64,000 bases of DNA from JADFWK01 sp035527895 (GTDB lineage Bacteria; Desulfobacterota; DSM-4660; Desulfatiglandales; B25-G16). Of the stretch, positions 1 to 8,120 are shown piece by piece. The notes under the pieces were generated by a model. It saw only the letters and a program-made list of their open reading frames with translations, was not told the DNA's origin and made no database searches. Numbering within the stretch: position 1 is the stretch's first letter; each line of letters begins with the position of its first letter. The DNA is taken from NCBI GenBank assembly GCA_035527895.1, contig DATKZQ010000016.1:1-64000 (forward strand), read 5' to 3'. Both the position numbers and the translations under genes were made by a program.

Positions 1-60
1 AGCTCGTTCAGTGCCGTATCGCTTTTGCCATTCCAACAAGGAAACTTCTGGCATTTTCAT
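1..60 (-). CDS. 5' end of a probable IS1595/ISXO2-like transposase (runs off the window)
   Basis: An ATG at position 60 on the minus strand opens a frame that stays open to the window edge (20 codons). A strong ribosome binding site, AAAGGAGGT at 75-67, lies 6 nt upstream, so this is very likely a real gene start. The 20 visible residues include LLEWQKRYGTE, which resembles the N-terminus of ISXO2-like/IS1595-family transposases that precedes their zinc-ribbon domain. That family call is from memory of the pattern and rests on very few residues. I could not identify the terminal inverted repeat of an element in positions 60-170. If correct, the window begins inside an insertion sequence. Confidence 0.4.
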   Translation of the reverse strand, partial: MKMPEVSLLEWQKRYGTERA

Positions 61-170
61 AATAAGACCTCCTTTGCTTTATCTGTTTGATCTTACTATG
101 AAAATATAAGCACTGAGCTGTTAATTGTTAAGAGGCACGTAAGAATATAGTCAGGAAGGAAAAAAGAAGG

Positions 171-458
171 TTATTCAACAGTTATCCGATCCTTGTTCGC
201 CTCCCACGCCCTGGGTCCGATTCCGGAGACCAGCATGATATCCTCGGGCTTCTCAAAGGGGCCGTTCTTTTCTCGATATTCAATAATCCTCTGGGCATAC
301 TTAGGGCCGATCCATTTGAGTTGGACCAATTCCTCAACCGTTGCGGTATTGATGTTTATCTTCTTTGCCTCCTCAGCGCATACGACGGTAAACACTGAGC
401 CTACCACGAGGACAATCATAGCAAGACTTACGATAAACGCCTTTTTTTGGAATGCCAT
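171..458 (-). CDS. Secreted ComEA-like helix-hairpin-helix protein
   Basis: A 95-residue protein with a typical signal peptide (positive MAFQKKAF start, hydrophobic stretch, probable cleavage after VCA near residue 28). A ComEA-type helix-hairpin-helix region fills the rest: ININTATVEEL, then GPKYAQRIIEYREKNGPF and a second hairpin around VSGIGPRA. Such domains bind double-stranded DNA non-specifically, and in competent bacteria ComEA takes up DNA at the outer membrane or periplasm. Stand-alone short ComEA-like proteins are common in Desulfobacterota, and no competence genes lie nearby, so a role in uptake is only a possibility. A GAGGAGG ribosome binding site precedes the ATG. It lies just downstream of ugd on the same strand. 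Confidence 0.8.
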   Translation of the reverse strand: MAFQKKAFIVSLAMIVLVVGSVFTVVCAEEAKKININTATVEELVQLKWIGPKYAQRIIEYREKNGPFEKPEDIMLVSGIGPRAWEANKDRITVE

Positions 459-513
459 TTTATGCCTCCTCTTGATATCCTATCGTGTTTACAACTACTT
501 ACACCAGGCAGCT

Positions 514-1842
514 TCAGGATTTGGGCAAGGTCCTAGAGCTTCGCCCAACCCCAAAATATTTAAAACCCAATTCGCTGACCCTTTCAGGCTCAAAAATATT
601 CCGCAAATCAAAAATCACCGGTTCGGCAAGCACCTTCTTTAGCCGTTTGAGATCGATGTTTCTGAACTCATTCCACTCCGTAACAAAAACGAGGCCGTCT
701 GCCCCCGAGGCCACCTCATACGCATTTTCGCAATAGGTGAGATTTTCATCGTGAACCACCTTTCGGAACTCATCCATTCCTTCGGGATCATAAGCCCGTA
801 CTCTTGCGCCTTTCTCTAACAACGCGCGCACGATATCAAGGGCAGGAGACTCCCTCACATCACTGGTGTTGGGTTTAAACGTGAGTCCCAGTATCCCAAT
901 GCATTTGCCCATCAGGGACCCAACAGCATCTTCTATTTTTCTCGTCATCCTTTCCCGTTGCTTCTGATTGACCGCAATGACCGTCTCAACGATGCTTACA
1001 GGGGAGCCCAATGTCTTTCCTAATTGGGCAAAGGCGAGGGTGTCTTTTGGGAAACACGAGCCCCCATAGCCGGGGCCGGGATGTAAGAATTTCGGGCCGA
1101 TCCTCCTATCCAGGCCCATAGCCCTGGCTACGTCGTGAACATCAGCGCCAACCTTTTCACAGATGTTCGCTACCTCGTTAATAAAAGATATCTTTGTGGC
1201 CAAGAATGAATTACTGGCATATTTGATCAATTCGGCAGTCTCTAGACCAGTCAGGATAAAGGGCGTCTCAATCAGGTACAAAACCCGATAGATATCCTTA
1301 ACAATAGCCAACGCCTGCGCACTGTCCGAGCCCAGTACTACCCTGTTGGGCCTCATGAAGTCTTCAATTGCCGACCCTTCACGAAGAAACTCAGGGTTTG
1401 ATACGATGTCTACCTTAACCTCCTTTTTCACACTCGCCTGGATAATATCTTGCACCCGCCGGTTCGTTCCTACCGGCACGGTACTCTTGATTACTATCAC
1501 CTTATAATCATCAACAATCTCCCCCAGGCTTTGCGCCACTTCTTCTATCTGAGATAGATCCGTTTTACCGCTGCCATCATCCGGCGTGCCAACGGCGATG
1601 AAGATGACCAGAGAGTTCTCAACTGCAGTTTTCAGATCGCTGGTGAATGAAAGTCTCTCGTTTTTTACATTCCTCTCCACCAACTCTTCCAAGCCAGGCT
1701 CATAAAACGGTATGTCTCCATCACTAAGCTTCCTGATACGGTCCGTATCCTTATCAACACATATGACCTGCATGCCGAAATCAGTTAATCCTGCCCCTGA
1801 CACCAATCCGACATATCCGGTACCTATCACGGTAATATGCAT
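514..1842 (-). CDS. ugd: UDP-glucose 6-dehydrogenase
   Basis: Oxidises UDP-glucose to UDP-glucuronate with two NAD+, supplying precursors for capsule, exopolysaccharide or LPS sugars in the cytoplasm. The N-terminus MHITVIGTGYVGLVSG is the Rossmann NAD-binding loop. The catalytic cysteine sits in GPGYGGSCFPKDT near residue 260. The C-terminal UDP-binding domain includes GLTFKPNTSDVRESP. The length (442 aa) is normal. A GTG one codon upstream (1845) is also in frame, but GAGGAG lies 7 nt before the ATG at 1842, so I chose that start. It is followed on the same strand by the ComEA-like gene and preceded by a regulator of a type often found at polysaccharide loci. Confidence 0.96.
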   Translation of the reverse strand: MHITVIGTGYVGLVSGAGLTDFGMQVICVDKDTDRIRKLSDGDIPFYEPGLEELVERNVKNERLSFTSDLKTAVENSLVIFIAVGTPDDGSGKTDLSQIEEVAQSLGEIVDDYKVIVIKSTVPVGTNRRVQDIIQASVKKEVKVDIVSNPEFLREGSAIEDFMRPNRVVLGSDSAQALAIVKDIYRVLYLIETPFILTGLETAELIKYASNSFLATKISFINEVANICEKVGADVHDVARAMGLDRRIGPKFLHPGPGYGGSCFPKDTLAFAQLGKTLGSPVSIVETVIAVNQKQRERMTRKIEDAVGSLMGKCIGILGLTFKPNTSDVRESPALDIVRALLEKGARVRAYDPEGMDEFRKVVHDENLTYCENAYEVASGADGLVFVTEWNEFRNIDLKRLKKVLAEPVIFDLRNIFEPERVSELGFKYFGVGRSSRTLPKS

Positions 1843-1941
1843 CACCTATCTCCTCGTGGCATTTATTTCAAAGTGTAAACAACGACTTTGCTTTTAATAT
1901 GTTTGATAACTATCTGTAATAATATTTCTTTTCATATTACT

Positions 1942-2526
1942 TTATTCACCGAGCACAACTATTCTTTCCCTAGGAATCTCGTTTTGCAATAGCTTTTTAA
2001 GTGCCAGCTCTTTAGAATCAACCCTGGTGATGATAACCCTGTCAAAGTGGGCTTTTGTCAATTCCTTTATGGATTTGACCCTAAGCCCTAAGAACTCTGC
2101 CCCCGCCTTTTCGTCGTCCGCCACTCCTATCAGTTCTATGTCAGTACCTCTCAGCGATATAGAAGCAATCTCTGCTAGGTCGTTCGCACCGAAAAATACT
2201 ACCTTTTTCACATCTCTTTTCCGAAACTCATCGACCAGATCGTGCAGGTCCATGACCGCTTTCTTGTAGAAATGAAATGAATACTGGATAAACTCATAGG
2301 TAAGACGACTTTTCTCTGCGAAACCTTTTGGCGTAAGTATATACCTAACCCGATTTCTAGGAATAGTGGTGATCTTTACATACCCCTTTGTGGCAAGCCT
2401 CCTAATAAATGAATTGACCAGCCCAAGGGATATATTGAGCTTTCGGGCCAAGTCCCTCTGGCTTGGACCATAGTTATTTTCAATCTCTTCAAGCAGTTGG
2501 AGTGATCTTATATCTTGTGGATCCAT
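1942..2526 (-). CDS. Winged-helix transcriptional regulator with C-terminal nucleotide-binding-like domain
   Basis: A 194-residue protein. Residues 1 to about 75 form a winged helix-turn-helix of MarR type (SQRDLARKLNISLGLVNSFI, then a YVKITTI wing). Residues from about 105 carry a small alpha/beta domain starting VVFFGANDLAEIAS, which resembles the Rossmann-like fold of sugar-sensing or CoA-binding modules (VKSIKEL, RVIITRV strands). Relatives of the HTH part are annotated as EPS-associated MarR-family regulators, and the adjacent ugd fits a role in polysaccharide gene control. The C-terminal domain may sense a nucleotide or nucleotide-sugar; that is inference. The effector and target are unknown. 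Confidence 0.72.
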   Translation of the reverse strand: MDPQDIRSLQLLEEIENNYGPSQRDLARKLNISLGLVNSFIRRLATKGYVKITTIPRNRVRYILTPKGFAEKSRLTYEFIQYSFHFYKKAVMDLHDLVDEFRKRDVKKVVFFGANDLAEIASISLRGTDIELIGVADDEKAGAEFLGLRVKSIKELTKAHFDRVIITRVDSKELALKKLLQNEIPRERIVVLGE

Positions 2527-2905
2527 CTTTTGGCGCAGAAAATTTTATCGAGAGCTCTCCACAACTTATTCTGGAGATACTATCTTGGGGCTAGGTGAGA
2601 TTGATGATAGGACACGCCAAAGGGCAGAGCGCATGGCGCAAGGTGCATTGGGGCAAAGATATGCCGTATGCTCACAGCTCTTAGCGCACGCACAGCTCCG
2701 CTCTCTAGATTACATGATCGGGTGATTGAACCTATTGAAAATATTATGTTTTTCGATCTTTCATCTAGACCTTAAAGGTGTTCAGAATATGAACATTTTT
2801 TATTGTGGCTGTCAAGCAAAAAAATAACGTGTTTTCAGAAAGTTGGAGACGCTTATTTCATCTCGTTTAGTTTAACTGGATAATTTCCTGTAGCTTGACC
2901 GCATA
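2527..2905. other. Intergenic region upstream of the regulator, no gene seen
   Basis: This is the 5' side of the winged-helix regulator gene and should contain its promoter. It is AT-rich between about 2740 and 2890. I saw no convincing -35/-10 pair and no coding frame with a ribosome binding site. The 12-mer TTCAATAGGTTC is present on the minus strand near 2725-2740 and recurs in two unrelated repeat families further on. Confidence 0.4.
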
Positions 2906-3101
2906 GTCCCTCCCCCTTGATGGGGGAGGCCTGCCATGTTAAATAGGGTAGTAGAAGCTGTCATAAGGAAAATAGATACTCATAGAATAGATAAATGGAT
3001 AGGTTACAAATTCTTCGCCATCTTTATTTAACAGGGTGAAGTGGGGCTGGCAAAATGGTTGGCCACCCTCCCCTTTATCCCCTCCCATCAAGGGAGGGGA
3101 C
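2906..3101. repeat. Long-spaced inverted repeat with G/C-rich arms
   Basis: Arms at 2906-2929 and 3078-3101 are near-perfect reverse complements (core CCTTGATGGGGGAGG versus CCTCCCATCAAGG), separated by about 150 nt. Similar palindromic pairs are commonly scattered between genes in Desulfobacterota and yield spurious short reading frames, as here. No transposase is inside, so a non-autonomous (MITE-like) element is the simplest reading. Confidence 0.6.
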
Positions 3102-3366
3102 TTTTGACATTGGATACCCTGCGGCTTGCTGCAGGGTGGTTCATTCCAGGCGGGTTCTTTTACCGGTGCAGATTTCATGGATTTCTTGAGTAAAGACTAC
3201 AGCAGGTCATAGTACAGAATTAATTCAATGCGTTTTGGATGATAGAGATAGGCTCCGATTTGACAGGCTGCAAAGAAACAAGACGAAACGAGAAAGGGAA
3301 AAGACACCCCTCTGAGTATTCTCAGGGCTAGTAGAATGATTCCTAAATATGCTCGCAATATAAGAA

Positions 3367-3472
3367 GTCATTGCGAGCGAAGCGAAGCAATCTCTAAAAA
3401 CCTGAAATTCCATTGAGATTGCTTCGTCGTGGAGTTTATCCTGAGCAAAGCCGAAGGACTCCTCGCAATGAC
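3367..3472. repeat. Dispersed palindromic repeat (GTCATTGCGAGC family)
   Basis: GTCATTGCGAGCGAAGCGAA at 3367 and its complement ending CTCGCAATGAC at 3472 bound a 106-nt palindromic element with an internal GAGATTGCTTCG arm. This is a well-known type of intergenic repeat in many environmental genomes; its translation is often mis-annotated as a protein. It stands upstream of nothing but downstream of hisB. Confidence 0.7.
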
Positions 3473-3522
3473 AGGCAAAATCCAATGTTATTTTAGAATC
3501 GTACTACTAGTAGTAGCGTTCG

Positions 3523-4110
3523 CTACAAAACACCCTTTGTGGATGGTACCTCGGTGAGCCTTTCTTCTTTTTGTGAGGCCTGATCGAGTGCCCTGGCAAA
3601 GGCCTTAAAGATTGCTTCTGCGCTATGATGCGGGTCTTCGCCTGACTCAAGTTCGATATGCATGGTGAGTCCTGCATGATTTACTAAGGCCCTGAAGAAC
3701 TCATTCAGAATGCCGACATCAAATTGTCCGGTCACACGTGTTTTGAGCGGCACTTTATATGAAAGATACGGTCTGTTTGAAATATCCAGTATCACACTGG
3801 CTAATGCCTCATCCATGGGAACAGCTGCCTGTCCGTACCTCTTGATTCCCTTTTTATCACCCAAGGCCCGCTTTATTGCCTGGCCAAAACAGATTCCCAG
3901 ATCTTCAACCGTATGATGGAAATCCACCTCGGTATCACCTTTTGCCCTGACCGCCAGATCCATAAAGCCGTGAACAGCCATCAACTCGAACATATGGTCT
4001 AAAAAAGGGATACCGGTATCAAGGGAACAGATCCCGTTGCCATCCAGATTGAGCGTCACCTGGATGCTCGTCTCCGTAGTTTTCCGATCAACTTTGGCAG
4101 ATCTTTTCAC
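3523..4110 (-). CDS. hisB: Imidazoleglycerol-phosphate dehydratase
   Basis: Catalyses the sixth step of histidine biosynthesis, dehydration of imidazole glycerol phosphate to imidazole acetol phosphate. The two metal-binding histidine-rich repeats are visible: FLDHMFELMAVHG with DFHHTVEDLGI, and HAGLTMHIELES with GEDPHHSAEAIFKAFARAL. At 195 residues it is the monofunctional type, without the phosphatase domain of E. coli HisB. The start is GTG at 4110, with GGAAGGA upstream. No other his gene is near, so it is separated from the pathway's other genes in this stretch. Confidence 0.96.
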   Translation of the reverse strand: MKRSAKVDRKTTETSIQVTLNLDGNGICSLDTGIPFLDHMFELMAVHGFMDLAVRAKGDTEVDFHHTVEDLGICFGQAIKRALGDKKGIKRYGQAAVPMDEALASVILDISNRPYLSYKVPLKTRVTGQFDVGILNEFFRALVNHAGLTMHIELESGEDPHHSAEAIFKAFARALDQASQKEERLTEVPSTKGVL

Positions 4111-4348
4111 TCCAATCCTTCCTTTTCCGTTGTTCTGCTAGAACTAATCGAAACCGGCTCCTGCCTCCAAAAGCGAGTTACCAGCCGCGAGGGAATCCCA
4201 AAATAAAAACCGGAGCATTCACCGGGAAAACAAACTTACCATAGGCAATCATCCTGAAACAAGCATAAAACGGCACCTTATTTTCATGTACACCGCACAA
4301 CAATGTAGTTCTTCCGGCAAAATCCTCTTCACGGCCGGTTGGTAAGTG

Positions 4349-4384
4349 AAAAAATAGGGGCCTAAGCGGATGGCTTAGACCCCT
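4349..4384 (-). terminator. Rho-independent terminator of tRNA-Ala
   Basis: On the minus strand, 35 nt after the tRNA 3' end, AGGGGTCTAAGC pairs with GCTTAGGCCCCT across a 4-5 nt loop (4356-4384, one mismatch). A run of six T follows at 4354-4349. This is a textbook intrinsic terminator. Confidence 0.8.
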
Positions 4385-4418
4385 GTTAAACCGCATTGAT
4401 TTCCAAAATGGCTGAATC

Positions 4419-4494
4419 TGGTGGAGATGAGGGGAATCGAACCCCTGACCTGTACGTTGCGAACGTACCGCTCTCCCATCTGAGCTACATCCCC
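4419..4494 (-). tRNA. tRNA-Ala (anticodon CGC)
   Basis: A full cloverleaf can be folded on the minus strand: acceptor GGGGATG with CATCTCC, D arm GCTC/GAGC, anticodon stem GTACG/CGTAC with loop TTCGCAA, T arm AGGGG TTCGATT CCCCT. The anticodon CGC reads GCG (alanine), and the acceptor has a G3-U70 pair, the identity element of alanine tRNAs. The CCA end is encoded (4421-4419). An intrinsic terminator follows. Confidence 0.96.
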
Positions 4495-4530
4495 ACTCTT
4501 TTGGTAATGTGCCAATTTTTCATCTTTTAT

Positions 4531-6135
4531 TCAAGCTAAATCTTGCTTCTCTTCTGCTCTACTACGCCTCCCGCCCGATTTCCATAGTAGCACACCGAGG
4601 TACGACAGCTCTTGGCACCTCAAAGCCTTTGCCGAGACAAAGAATATAACCAGCCCAACACAGATAACGGCAAGAATCCCTATGGTTAGCTCGAAGCTAC
4701 CTCCGGTAAACCTAGCAGCAAATACCTTGAAGGCCAAAAAGTAGATGCACGCACCCATGATGAGCGAGGCGAAAAAGGAGCGGGCCATCGAAATGACCAG
4801 TGATCTCCCTTCAACGCCTCCCAGTCTCTTTCGAAGCAGGAAAATGAGCATCAGGAGCTGCAAGCTCGAGGCCAGGGAAAGGGCCAGAGCCAATCCTCCG
4901 TGCTCAAGCGGTGTGTGCATGAGGATAATCGAGAAAATGATGTTCAACAGCATTGCAATCACCGCCACCTTTACCGGCGTCTTGGTGTCTTGCAATGAAT
5001 AAAAAGCGGAAACAAAAACCCTCAACGCAGCAAATGCCCATAACCCAAGAGAATAATACAGAAGAGCCCGCGCAGTCATAACCGTCGCAGTTACATTAAA
5101 GGCACCTCTCTGAAATAGCAGTCTAGTAATTGGCTCCCGCAAAACAATCAAACCGATCATTGCTGGTATGGTTATGAACATTGTGAGCCGCAAGGCATGT
5201 GAAAGCGTTCCTTTTAATCCTTCCAAATCACCATGTGCCGCCTCTCTTGAAAGAGATGGCAAAACGGCTGTGCTGATTGCTATGGCAAAGACTCCCAGAG
5301 GAAACTGGACGAGTCTGTCTGCGTAGTAGAGGTAGGAAACGCTGCCCTCTCTCAACAGCGATGCTAGCAGGGTACCTACCAATTGGTTGATTTGGTATAT
5401 TGCAGATCCAAAAATCGTCGGAAGCATCAGCGCACCGATCCTCTTCAAAGCAGGGTGGTTTAGCTCCCATTTCAGGCCTAAATGAATGCCCCTATTCAGG
5501 AGGAAGGGAATCTGCACTACCAACTGAAGAACGCCGCCGACCAACACACCAATGGCCAGTCCTACGGTTGGTGTTTTCATCGAAGGGGCTAAGAAAAGCA
5601 AAGCCGCAATCATGCCCAGATTTAGAAAAACCGGCGCCAGTGCCGGTGCGGCAAAATGTTTCAGGGAGTTGAGAATTCCCATGAAAAGGGCGAGCAAGCT
5701 CACCAGAAATAGGTATGGAAACATGATCCGGGTCAAGAGAACCGTAAGAGCAAATTTCTCACCTGTGCCGCCAAACCCAGGGGCGATGATCCTTACAATA
5801 ATGGGAGAAAAGACAATGCCGAGAACAGTAACGATGGTTATGATGAAGATCAGGACCGTCAACACAACCTGTGCTAATTCAAAGGCTTTTTGTCTCGATT
5901 TCTTTTGTAGATACTCCGTGAACACGGGGATAAAGGCTAGGGAGAATGAACCCTCTGCAAAGAGCCTTCTTAAGAGATTTGGCATTCGGAATGCGACAAA
6001 GAATGCATCTGCTGACAACCCGCTGCCGAAAAAATTGGCGATAAGCATGTCTCTTACCAAGCCCAGGATTCTGCTGAGGAAGGTTAAGGCCCCAACGGTT
6101 CCTGCTGCCTTGGTAACAAACTCATTTTCATTCAT
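4531..6135 (-). CDS. murJ: Lipid II flippase MurJ
   Basis: A 534-residue polytopic inner-membrane protein of the MviN/MurJ (MOP) family that moves lipid II across the cytoplasmic membrane for peptidoglycan synthesis. The N-terminal signature is intact: TFLSRILGLVRDMLIANFFG, then AFFVAFRMPNLLRRLFAEGS. About 14 hydrophobic helices follow. The length and the central YYADRLVQFPLGVFAIA segment are typical. It is divergent from rpsT, with about 80 nt between the two starts. Confidence 0.96.
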   Translation of the reverse strand: MNENEFVTKAAGTVGALTFLSRILGLVRDMLIANFFGSGLSADAFFVAFRMPNLLRRLFAEGSFSLAFIPVFTEYLQKKSRQKAFELAQVVLTVLIFIITIVTVLGIVFSPIIVRIIAPGFGGTGEKFALTVLLTRIMFPYLFLVSLLALFMGILNSLKHFAAPALAPVFLNLGMIAALLFLAPSMKTPTVGLAIGVLVGGVLQLVVQIPFLLNRGIHLGLKWELNHPALKRIGALMLPTIFGSAIYQINQLVGTLLASLLREGSVSYLYYADRLVQFPLGVFAIAISTAVLPSLSREAAHGDLEGLKGTLSHALRLTMFITIPAMIGLIVLREPITRLLFQRGAFNVTATVMTARALLYYSLGLWAFAALRVFVSAFYSLQDTKTPVKVAVIAMLLNIIFSIILMHTPLEHGGLALALSLASSLQLLMLIFLLRKRLGGVEGRSLVISMARSFFASLIMGACIYFLAFKVFAARFTGGSFELTIGILAVICVGLVIFFVSAKALRCQELSYLGVLLWKSGGRRSRAEEKQDLA

Positions 6136-6143
6136 AAAAAACC

Positions 6144-6172
6144 TTGACAGGATTACATGATTAGGTTAGTTT
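6144..6172 (+). promoter_or_regulatory. Candidate sigma70 promoter for rpsT
   Basis: TTGACA at 6144-6149 is followed after 17 nt by TAGTTT at 6167-6172, 45 nt before the rpsT start. The -35 is perfect and the -10 weak, so this is a candidate only. Confidence 0.4.
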
Positions 6173-6217
6173 CCAGCAAAAAATCATGTCGGTTTCAGAC
6201 GATAAGGAGGTAATAAC

Positions 6218-6553
6218 TTGGCGACTCACAAATCTGCTATCAAACGGGCCAGGCAGAACCGGGCACGGAGAGCCCGGAATATGGCTTATAAAACAAGCGC
6301 AAAAAGTGCCATAAAAGGGGTAAGGCTAGCTATAGAAAATAAGTCTCTTGAGGAAGCGCAGTCATCGCTTTCTAAGGCTGTTTCTATTCTTCAAACGATT
6401 CAGGCCAAGGGCGTTATCCCCAAAAACACGGCTAGCAGAACGATCTCTCGATTATCCGTCCAGGTCAATAAGCTGGCTGCTATGGATTCTGAGCAGAGCA
6501 GAGCCGAAAAATTAGACTCTCCACCACAAGATCCCCCTTCGACCCAGCCCTGA
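6218..6553 (+). CDS. rpsT: 30S ribosomal protein S20
   Basis: Primary-binding 16S rRNA protein of the small subunit. The sequence starts MATHKSAIKRARQNRARRAR, a standard S20 N-terminus, with the usual long basic helices. The start is TTG at 6218, with AAGGAGG 7 nt upstream; a UUG start is also used by E. coli rpsT, where it serves autoregulation. At 111 residues it is longer than the usual 85-90. The last 20 or so residues (from about MDSEQSRAEKL) are an acidic, proline-rich tail encoded in DNA that is also the 3' end of holA on the other strand. The tail is probably an accident of a lost stop codon. Confidence 0.95.
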   Translation: MATHKSAIKRARQNRARRARNMAYKTSAKSAIKGVRLAIENKSLEEAQSSLSKAVSILQTIQAKGVIPKNTASRTISRLSVQVNKLAAMDSEQSRAEKLDSPPQDPPSTQP

Positions 6554-7499
6554 TCAATCCGTCTGCATAATAGAACTCAATCAAGGCTTTTTCGAGTTCG
6601 CTCTCATCCCAGACCTTCTCTTGGGCAATGCACTTCTCAATTACAAATTGGGGCAGCGGTCTCAATTTCTCAGCTACCCTGCCCTTTCCCCCTGTCCCTT
6701 TAAGGCCCTCCTTTGTCTTGACGAGGAGCCTAATCTGCCGAGCTAACATCCCCAAGATCCCTAAAACTGACCTTGAATCCCGAGCTTGTGCATCAAAGAG
6801 TCTTGTCAAGGCCCGCAAGGCGCGAGGAGCATCCCTTCTTCCAACAAAATCCACTAAGTCGAAAACGGTAAAAAGCCTGCTGAAGGTGGTCAACTCCTGT
6901 ATCTGTTCCACTCCTATCCTGGAGCCCGGGTGTCTGAGCGAAAGCTTGGATATCTCGCTGAAGAGATCACGGAGGCTATTCCCAACTGCCTGATTGAGAA
7001 AGGCTGCCGCATCCCTTTCGATGACGAGCCCCAACTCATCTGCCCTTTTTTGTATCCAGGAGTATACCTGCCTGTCCGACAACTTCCTGAAATGCACGGC
7101 CCTGCCAAGGTCCCTGCACCGTTTACACAAAACGTGAGATAGTTCTGATTTGGCCCATGTCCAAATGATACAGGTAGAATCAACGGGATTTTCCACATAG
7201 AGAACAAAGCGGTCAAGGTCGCCTTTAGTAAAATTCTCAGTTGCCCTTACTATGACGAGCCTACGGGCAGACATGAAGGGTAACAAACTGGCCCGGTTGA
7301 TTATCTCAGCTGAGGAGATTTCCCCGCCATATAACGTCTCTAAGTTGAATTCTTTCAGTGACTCAGGAATGAGGGCTTTCTTAATCGCATCAAGGGTAAT
7401 TTCAAGCCAGAAGTCTTCAGGACCATAGAAAAGATAAAAGGGGGCGAGAACACCTTTCCCTAAAGCATTTAAGACGTTTTCAGGGCTCAAATCTCCCAT
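6480..7499 (-). CDS. holA: DNA polymerase III subunit delta
   Basis: Clamp-loader delta subunit, which opens the beta sliding clamp. The N-terminus (NALGKGVLAPFYLFYGPEDF) and the middle (SLLPFMSARRLVIVRA, DFVGRRDAPRALRALTRLF) match the family, and the length of 339 aa is normal. An in-frame TTG precedes, but the ATG at 7499 overlaps the lptE stop (TGATG), which is typical translational coupling, so I chose it. The gene converges with and overlaps rpsT by 74 nt. The order leuS-lptE-holA is conserved in Proteobacteria. Confidence 0.93.
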   Translation of the reverse strand: MGDLSPENVLNALGKGVLAPFYLFYGPEDFWLEITLDAIKKALIPESLKEFNLETLYGGEISSAEIINRASLLPFMSARRLVIVRATENFTKGDLDRFVLYVENPVDSTCIIWTWAKSELSHVLCKRCRDLGRAVHFRKLSDRQVYSWIQKRADELGLVIERDAAAFLNQAVGNSLRDLFSEISKLSLRHPGSRIGVEQIQELTTFSRLFTVFDLVDFVGRRDAPRALRALTRLFDAQARDSRSVLGILGMLARQIRLLVKTKEGLKGTGGKGRVAEKLRPLPQFVIEKCIAQEKVWDESELEKALIEFYYADGLIRAGSKGDLVVESLIFRLCSAQNP

Positions 7500-8083
7500 C
7501 AAAACCTTTCTATAGTCCTTGAATAGATTTGTGTGGCAAGGTCTCTTGCAATGGATATGAGCGCAAGGCGTTGATTATGTTGGGTAGTCAACGGATCTGA
7601 ACTTACCCGAAAACTCGCTGTCGCGGTGAAGTTACCGTCCTGCCAGATTATCTCTTCAGTGGCTGTATCTGTTAGGGTGATTTCGAGCCTTACTCTGAGA
7701 ATACGGGAGCTGGTAACCGTGTCGGTTGAAAGAAAGCCATGTATCGTTTGTTGGGTTATGGTATAGGCAAGCGGTTCCGTAGTTACAGAATAGAGGCGAC
7801 CTCGCAGGACTGCCTGCGCACTCTTCGCTTCTTCCAACCTCACCCTCGAACGACGGATGAATTCCTGCCTCACCACAGTGGTGAAATCATCTTCAATTCC
7901 CGCGTAGGAAGAAGAGCTCGAAAAAGGAGGTATGGCAATAGAGTCCAGGTGTACGTTAAGAGGAGACTCGACGGGTCTGAAATGGTAACCACAGCCAAAG
8001 GCAAGCGAGCAAAAAGCAAATATCAAAATGCCTTTAGTGAACCGACCACAAACCCACACGCCCTTTGTTTTATATGCTGTCAA
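7499..8083 (-). CDS. lptE: LPS-assembly lipoprotein LptE
   Basis: Outer-membrane lipoprotein that plugs the LptD barrel in LPS export. A signal peptide ends in the lipobox LAFGC, immediately followed by GYHF, the typical LptE mature start. The rest shows the expected pattern (IAIPPFSSSSSYAGIEDDFT, later RVRLEITLTDTATEEIIWQD). The position between leuS and holA fits. The start is uncertain: the frame opens with TTG at 8083, and a GTG eight codons later (near 8059) is an alternative that leaves a more compact signal peptide. Confidence 0.88.
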   Translation of the reverse strand: MTAYKTKGVWVCGRFTKGILIFAFCSLAFGCGYHFRPVESPLNVHLDSIAIPPFSSSSSYAGIEDDFTTVVRQEFIRRSRVRLEEAKSAQAVLRGRLYSVTTEPLAYTITQQTIHGFLSTDTVTSSRILRVRLEITLTDTATEEIIWQDGNFTATASFRVSSDPLTTQHNQRLALISIARDLATQIYSRTIERF

Positions 8084-8120
8084 GACAAATACATCCCAAC
8101 ACCGAGAGCAAAACCCATTA

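Noticed and set aside
2939..3485. Two minus-strand reading frames of 79 and 86 codons
   Set aside because: They lie wholly in or across dispersed palindromic repeats, lack ribosome binding sites, and their translations are the usual artefacts of those repeats.
5552..6160. 202-codon plus-strand frame
   Set aside because: It runs antisense within murJ, has no ribosome binding site and a composition typical of a shadow frame.
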